From positions 1-47,023 of the IMG/VR virus record IMGVR_UViG_3300032236_000625: DNA of 47,023 bases, one strand, 5' to 3'. The notes under the pieces are model-generated. The model had not been told where the DNA came from and did no database searches. It saw only the letters and a list, made by a program, of their open reading frames with translations. Positions 44,679 through 47,023 of this stretch are shown here, one piece after another; position 1 is the stretch's first letter; each line of letters opens with the position of its first letter. The DNA comes from a virus. A program made the translations under genes and the position numbers.

Positions 44679-46737
44679 TTATCAATTCCTTGGCCGTGGT
44701 GGCGGCTTCAACGGACCAGATCGTAACACGGGCCTCAATCTCGATCTGCCAGTAAGTAGACCTAAATCCTGATGGCATACGGAAGAACTCGCCGGAAGTT
44801 CTAAGTTCCCGGGTCATTACTAGGTTACCGTCAGCATAAATGCGGACAAGCCCCCATTGATCGTCAGCAAGGGTTGGTTGATTCTGCGAGGTATTTTGTA
44901 CAGGATTTAATGATGTGATACCGGGTGGAACGGTAAACCATACACGCATAGCCTCAAGGTTACGCTTATTCGGCATCTCCATAACTTTGGAGCGCCACTT
45001 GTAAGCACCGTGCGTACGGTCAACTGAGACATCGAACCAAAGAACTTGGCCGTTTCTAAAGATAAAGATTTCGCCAGTCCACGGATCAGCCCATAGGTTT
45101 GTCACTGCGCTGTCAGACGTAAGCGAGTTCCAGCCGACCCTTTGATTGTTAAAGTCGATTAATGCGCCATTATACGAGCCGGTATAATCAACCTGCACGA
45201 AGGCGGTATTTTGGAACGCGTCCTTTTGGAACGCGCCCGGCCGAGTAGCACCCCAGCAGTAATAGGCATTATTAAATTTAGTGGCACGAAGAGTGGATAC
45301 ATTAAGTAAATTTAACCACTGATCCCTCGTTATCATCTGACGAGTAATTACAGTGGCAACACCCGGTGCGGCCAGCACAAGACCATTCGGAGATGCGTAT
45401 AGAACACCCTCAATGGACGAAACGATAGACCCACGCGACAAGCATGGTTCCAAACTTGCGATACGTGACATCGACATCGAAGCGGGATTAATACCCGTAA
45501 TCGCGTACGGGTATGTTGTCGTGCAGGCAATCAGGGTTTGACCCATGACGCCAAGCCCAACAATCGGATACTCGGTATTAACCACATAAGAAACCGGCCA
45601 CGCGTGCGGGCGATACGGCTCGGAGAACCAAACTTCGTTCGACTTCCAACCAGCCATAATGCCGTTAGGCATCATAATAATGCCTTCTAGGTTGGATGGA
45701 GGCGGCGTCCAGTAGGTGCTTTGAAGCTGATTGTTACCTGACACGGTAACATCATCAACCGTATCCGCGTAAACCGTCTGACTAATCGGTAGGTCAGCTA
45801 CTTGGAAATAGGTAGCGGCACCGGAGGCACCGGTGATTGTGCGGTAAATACGGACTGTTGTGATGTTGCGGTTAGTGGTGATTGAGCTATCTGGAGCTGT
45901 TACCTTGATAACCCAAGGATCACCTGACCAGCCATTGGACACGGTTGGCTCACTCGGCGCACTCTCTTCGCCATAAGCAGATATCCATGTGTAGACATAC
46001 GACCGGCTTGTAAGGACACCGGTGCCGGTATCAGTCAGTGTGCTGGATTGATTCTGGGATGGTACGCCAAGCGTAACTTCACCACGGTCGTCAATCGTGA
46101 CGCGGATACCTGCGGTTAAGGTTCCGTACCGGAGTTCAGCACGAGAACCAGTTACCTTGTACCGGATGGATGTATCAACAACCGGAAGTGCATTATTCGC
46201 AAAAGTATCGGTATCAACTGCATATGAAGAAGAATGGTAAATACGCGCAGTTGAGCCGCGAGTGAAATAAGATAAAGAAGTTGCGCTCAAGATATACGAA
46301 CCGCTTACGCGGCTAATATGCGGTGCAACTGTAGGGGAAGGGATACCTAAAAGGTAAGCCGGTAAGCCCGCGATAATACGTGCTTTGGTATTATAATGGG
46401 GTGCAATCTGGTCATAAGATTGCGAACTTGCCCAATAAAACCGCTCGTAACTATCATCAGTAATCGGCGTGTGAATAATATCCGTGTCTGGATTATTAAA
46501 CTCAAGCCAGTAAGAATCTGAGATATGGGACTTATCGTAATACTGTTTAGGTATCCGGTATACTTTATTGGTAGCAGCACTAGAAGCCGTATAGATTGAA
46601 TATGGCTCAGGAAGCCCTTCGATGGTGCCATGGTATAACCAAGCGTTCTGACTTAAGGCAGCTTGATCCTGCGGCAGCAGACGATCATCTACTGCCGGAA
46701 TCATACCACCAAAATTCTGAAGCTTGAGAGCAACCAT
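44671..46737 (-). CDS. Large tail/nozzle-type virion protein
   Basis: 688 residues. VALKLQNFGGMIPAVDDRLL then ALSQNAWLYHGTIEGLPEPY at the N-terminus is an outline I associate with podophage tail-tube/nozzle or stopper-associated proteins. The rest is beta-rich with repeated YxxT and PS motifs, TYPYAITGINPASM, GVLYASPNGLVLAA and WSVEAATTAKEL near the end. Likely part of the short tail through which DNA leaves. Neighbours are tail and ejection genes. Palindromes at 45733 and 46342. Function from outline and position. Confidence 0.6.
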   Translation of the reverse strand: MVALKLQNFGGMIPAVDDRLLPQDQAALSQNAWLYHGTIEGLPEPYSIYTASSAATNKVYRIPKQYYDKSHISDSYWLEFNNPDTDIIHTPITDDSYERFYWASSQSYDQIAPHYNTKARIIAGLPAYLLGIPSPTVAPHISRVSGSYILSATSLSYFTRGSTARIYHSSSYAVDTDTFANNALPVVDTSIRYKVTGSRAELRYGTLTAGIRVTIDDRGEVTLGVPSQNQSSTLTDTGTGVLTSRSYVYTWISAYGEESAPSEPTVSNGWSGDPWVIKVTAPDSSITTNRNITTVRIYRTITGASGAATYFQVADLPISQTVYADTVDDVTVSGNNQLQSTYWTPPPSNLEGIIMMPNGIMAGWKSNEVWFSEPYRPHAWPVSYVVNTEYPIVGLGVMGQTLIACTTTYPYAITGINPASMSMSRIASLEPCLSRGSIVSSIEGVLYASPNGLVLAAPGVATVITRQMITRDQWLNLLNVSTLRATKFNNAYYCWGATRPGAFQKDAFQNTAFVQVDYTGSYNGALIDFNNQRVGWNSLTSDSAVTNLWADPWTGEIFIFRNGQVLWFDVSVDRTHGAYKWRSKVMEMPNKRNLEAMRVWFTVPPGITSLNPVQNTSQNQPTLADDQWGLVRIYADGNLVMTRELRTSGEFFRMPSGFRSTYWQIEIEARVTIWSVEAATTAKELINV

Positions 46738-46740
46738 TAA

Positions 46741-46968
46741 TTAACGTCCTAGCAACTTCTTCATGGCAAGACGACCCATCTCGATTTCAGCGCGGGTCTG
46801 CTCAGAAATAAAATCCGAAATTTCTTCGGCTACGGTCTCCACCTTCGAGACCGCCTCTTCAACTGCATCCTCGATCTGAGTGATGAAAGAAGGAGTATCC
46901 TCTGTGGTGTCGGAAACAACTGGGTCTGTAGAAGTATCGGTCATTTGATTTTTCCTTGGTCTAGCCAT
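46741..46968 (-). CDS. 75-residue acidic helical protein, unknown
   Basis: MARPRKNQMTDTSTDPVVSD then an acidic helix (FITQIEDAVEEAVSKVETVA, EEISDFISEQTRAEIEMGRL) ending with a Leu-Leu-Gly-Arg. It precedes the large tail gene with 3 bases between. A small virion or assembly protein is plausible; no motif to prove it. Confidence 0.55.
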   Translation of the reverse strand: MARPRKNQMTDTSTDPVVSDTTEDTPSFITQIEDAVEEAVSKVETVAEEISDFISEQTRAEIEMGRLAMKKLLGR

Positions 46969-46975
46969 GATAATC

Positions 46976-47023
46976 TCACTTGTTTTTTAGTCGTGCGCTC
47001 ATTGCTTTGGCTTTTGCCTTAGC
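46976..47023 (-). CDS. C-terminal fragment of a basic protein (partial, 5' end outside window)
   Basis: The last 15 codons before a TGA at 46978-46976 read AKAKAKAMSARLKNK. The gene enters from beyond the right edge. Repeating Ala-Lys residues and an MSARLKxK end are typical of tiny phage structural-block proteins. Only the tail is visible, so no function can be assigned. Confidence 0.5.
   Translation of the reverse strand, partial: AKAKAKAMSARLKNK

Larger units (their letters stand above)
1435..46358. repeat. Dispersed palindrome family, consensus GTTACCT-N3/4-AGGTAAC
   Basis: Start positions of copies I placed: 1435, 1710, 7944, 9182, 9838, 11394, 11726, 12167, 12507, 12900, 13161, 13546, 13918, 14022, 14223, 14516, 14690, 15271, 15639, 15788, 16394, 16966, 17327, 17610, 18174, 18416, 18874, 19276, 19519, 20199, 20967, 21027, 23032, 23374, 24315, 24419, 24972, 25501, 26166, 26720, 27287, 27821, 28388, 29399, 29819, 30227, 30686, 31444, 32149, 32951, 33787, 34288, 35791, 36982, 38798, 39814, 40459, 41469, 43122, 45733, 46342. 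Most are 17 or 18 bases long. A few are weak matches, and hand scanning may have missed others. Confidence 0.8.

Noticed and set aside
1435-46358. Dispersed palindromes as Rho-independent terminators
   Set aside because: They lack U-tracts, and most lie inside essential genes or directly before starts.

Overview
The window is most of the genome of a tailed bacteriophage, probably short-tailed (podovirus-like). A portal, scaffold-like protein, major capsid protein, SU10-type adaptor and terminase are present, with very large ejection-type virion proteins (2172, 555 and 371 residues). I see no tape measure or tail-tube gene. I find no integrase, no repressor I would name, no phage RNA polymerase and no tRNA. 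Several sigma70-like promoters are visible, so the phage looks lytic and dependent on host RNA polymerase. The host cannot be read from the sequence.

Layout. Bases 1-8663 (minus strand) carry the head and connector genes, from portal (6582-8663) through scaffold and major capsid protein to a tail-fibre gene that runs off the left edge. A divergent promoter region at 8664-8740 separates them from a rightward block. That block starts with small terminase, an endonuclease VII-type HNH gene and large terminase (8741-11031). A structured gene-free stretch (11220-11745) and an AT-rich iteron region (11941-12207) follow. Bases 12208-23302 hold about 30 mostly tiny unknown genes, joined by 4-base stop/start overlaps, around a MoxR-type AAA+ ATPase and a zinc-peptidase/VWA protein. 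Bases 23418-34261 hold the replication set: family A DNA polymerase, winged-helix protein, dCMP deaminase, Cas4/RecB-like nuclease, VRR-NUC nuclease, SF2 helicase, GATase-like protein, a candidate single-strand-binding protein and a primase-helicase. Bases 34258-47023 (minus strand) are structural again: a small HNH gene, the ejection proteins, a GNAT acetyltransferase and a large tail/nozzle-type protein, ending in a truncated gene. Both window ends lie in leftward structural operons, so they are probably near neighbours on a circular map. Joining them directly does not make a sensible gene, so some sequence, perhaps including the lysis genes that I cannot find, appears to be missing.

The most unusual signal is a dispersed imperfect palindrome, GTTACCT-N3/4-AGGTAAC. 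I could place about 60 copies, inside genes and between them. Where it lies between genes it often supplies the TAA stop of one gene and the Shine-Dalgarno of the next. Where it lies inside genes it imposes look-alike peptides (VTPxGN, VTxKVT, LLDKVT, LPDEVT) on unrelated proteins. A second unusual signal is a row of tiny genes at 21153-22758 whose junctions are copies of one 23-base sequence.
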